Origin: JBCCMB01 sp039026555
GTDB lineage: Bacteria > Pseudomonadota > Alphaproteobacteria > Caulobacterales > Hyphomonadaceae
DNA: 5,774 nucleotides
NCBI GenBank assembly: GCA_039026555.1
Contig: JBCCMB010000163.1
Coordinates: 1-5,774 of the forward strand
Reading direction: 5' to 3'
Part shown: positions 4,960 to 5,774 of the stretch, piece by piece
Layout of the letters: each line of letters opens with the position of its first letter
Position numbering within the stretch: the stretch's first letter is position 1
Translations under genes and position numbers: made by a program
The notes under the pieces: generated by a model
The model's input: only the letters and a program-made list of their open reading frames with translations
What the model was told of the DNA's origin: nothing
Database searches by the model: none

Positions 4960-5774
4960 TTGCTTAAGTTCAAATTGTCGTACGACACCGCTACGGCGGT
5001 GACGTTGGGGATGGCGCTCGCACTTCAAGGCGGCGCCTATGCACAAACAGTTTCAAGCGAGGATGATGCAAACGATACTTGGACGCTGGAAGTCGTCTCC
5101 GTAACAGCGGAAAAACAAGAAGAATCCAGTCAAGATGTTCCTGTGACGCTTACCGTGTTTTCGGGGGACACTGCGGATGCGTTGAACGTGGTGGCGGTAG
5201 AGGACCTTGTCCGCTTCACGCCCGGCTTGAATGTCCAGCAATCTGACCAAGCGCGGACCCGCGTTCGTATTCGGGGCGTCGGCAGCCGCAAATTCGACGT
5301 TGGATCCGACCCTTCGGTTGGCGTCTTTATCGACGAAGTTTATATGCCGCGTTTCAGCGGACAAGAATTCGCGCTGTTGGATGTTGAGCGGATCGAGGTG
5401 TTGAAAGGTCCGCAAGGAACCTTGTTCGGTCGAAACACGCCTGGCGGCGCAATCAGCATCATTTCACGCGACCCCAGCGATGAGTTCGAGGGCTTCGCCG
5501 AAGTCGGCTTGGCCGATCGCGGCGGCTATTCTTTCAAGGGCAGCGTCGCCGGCGCCATGAGCGAAACGCTGCGCGGAAGCTTGAATTATGGCGAGCAATT
5601 CCAGGGCGGCTATATCGAGAACGCGCTGACAGGCACCGAGAACGATGAGACGTCGCGTGCCGCGCGCGGAAAGCTGGTTTACGAGCCCAGCAATGATCTA
5701 AAGATCACCGGGAGCTTACAATTCACCGAAGTTGACGCCGACGGTATCATCGGCGCCAGCTTAGCGACGAACCC
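4960..5774 (+). CDS. TonB-dependent outer-membrane receptor, N-terminal part (runs off the right edge)
   Basis: From the TTG start the frame stays open for 271 codons to the window end; complete relatives have about 700-850 residues. Residues 1-28 form a signal peptide: lysines 3 and 5, a hydrophobic stretch (AVTLGMALAL, 13-22) and probable cleavage after AYA (26-28). A TonB-box-like LEVVSVTAEK (43-52) follows. The plug domain then shows SSQDVPVTLTVFSGD (56-70), LVRFTPGLNVQ (83-93), RVRIRGVGS (101-109), VGVFIDEVYMPR (120-131), LLDVERIEVLKGPQGTLFGR (139-158) and NTPGGAISIISRDP (159-172). The first barrel strands begin after about residue 175, with alternating aromatic and polar residues. The protein would import a scarce or large substrate using energy from TonB-ExbBD. 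The Q-E-E-S-x-Q-D-V-P version of the plug start is common in alphaproteobacterial catabolic clusters. Its place beside the regulator and hydroxylase operon suggests it imports their substrate, but siderophore import cannot be excluded from this part alone. Confidence 0.93.
   Translation, partial: MLKFKLSYDTATAVTLGMALALQGGAYAQTVSSEDDANDTWTLEVVSVTAEKQEESSQDVPVTLTVFSGDTADALNVVAVEDLVRFTPGLNVQQSDQARTRVRIRGVGSRKFDVGSDPSVGVFIDEVYMPRFSGQEFALLDVERIEVLKGPQGTLFGRNTPGGAISIISRDPSDEFEGFAEVGLADRGGYSFKGSVAGAMSETLRGSLNYGEQFQGGYIENALTGTENDETSRAARGKLVYEPSNDLKITGSLQFTEVDADGIIGASLATN

Noticed and set aside
5053..5415. Minus-strand open frame of 120 codons opposite the TonB receptor plug domain
   Set aside because: The plus-strand frame has unmistakable plug-domain motifs, and the minus-strand protein resembles nothing.
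1..5774. CRISPR array, tRNA, rRNA, insertion sequence or phage features
   Set aside because: No regularly spaced repeats, RNA-gene sequence, transposase motifs or terminal repeats were seen on either strand.

Overview
The window looks like part of a catabolic gene cluster from an alphaproteobacterium. The base composition is moderately GC-rich by eye. The TonB-dependent receptor is of the large, catabolite-uptake kind that is abundant in sphingomonads, caulobacters and Hyphomonadaceae. The regulator is a GntR protein of the FCD subfamily, and several starts are TTG. The genus is not identifiable from the sequence alone.

Layout, left to right. (1) On the minus strand, running off the left edge, is a medium-chain NADP(H)-dependent reductase of the alkenal/one reductase (PTGR/CurA/YncB-like) type. 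(2) A divergent regulatory region of about 125 bases contains a near-perfect 18-base palindrome centred on TGTATACA. (3) On the plus strand is a very tight three-gene operon: an NTF2/SnoaL-like small protein (144 aa), a fumarylacetoacetate hydrolase (FAH) family protein (281 aa) and a class A FAD-dependent aromatic hydroxylase (572 aa). The gaps between these genes are 3 bases and 1 base. (4) A 211-base spacer with two inverted repeats leads to (5) a GntR/FCD transcription factor (232 aa). (6) A 231-base spacer carries a promoter-like sequence overlapped by AT-rich palindromes, one of which resembles the palindrome at the divergent promoter. (7) The N-terminal third or so of a TonB-dependent outer-membrane receptor runs off the right edge.

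How the parts probably work together (inference). The receptor would import a substrate across the outer membrane. The reductase, hydroxylase and FAH hydrolase would act on it in the cytoplasm: enone double-bond reduction, ring hydroxylation and C-C bond hydrolysis or isomerisation. The NTF2-like protein could be a small dehydratase/isomerase or an accessory protein. The GntR regulator probably controls both the divergent promoter and the receptor promoter through the shared ATTGTATACAAT-like site. No ring-cleavage dioxygenase is visible, so the substrate cannot be named; the missing step may lie outside the window. No RNA genes, insertion sequences, CRISPR arrays or attachment sites were seen. 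Neither of the plus-strand spacers has a convincing intrinsic terminator.
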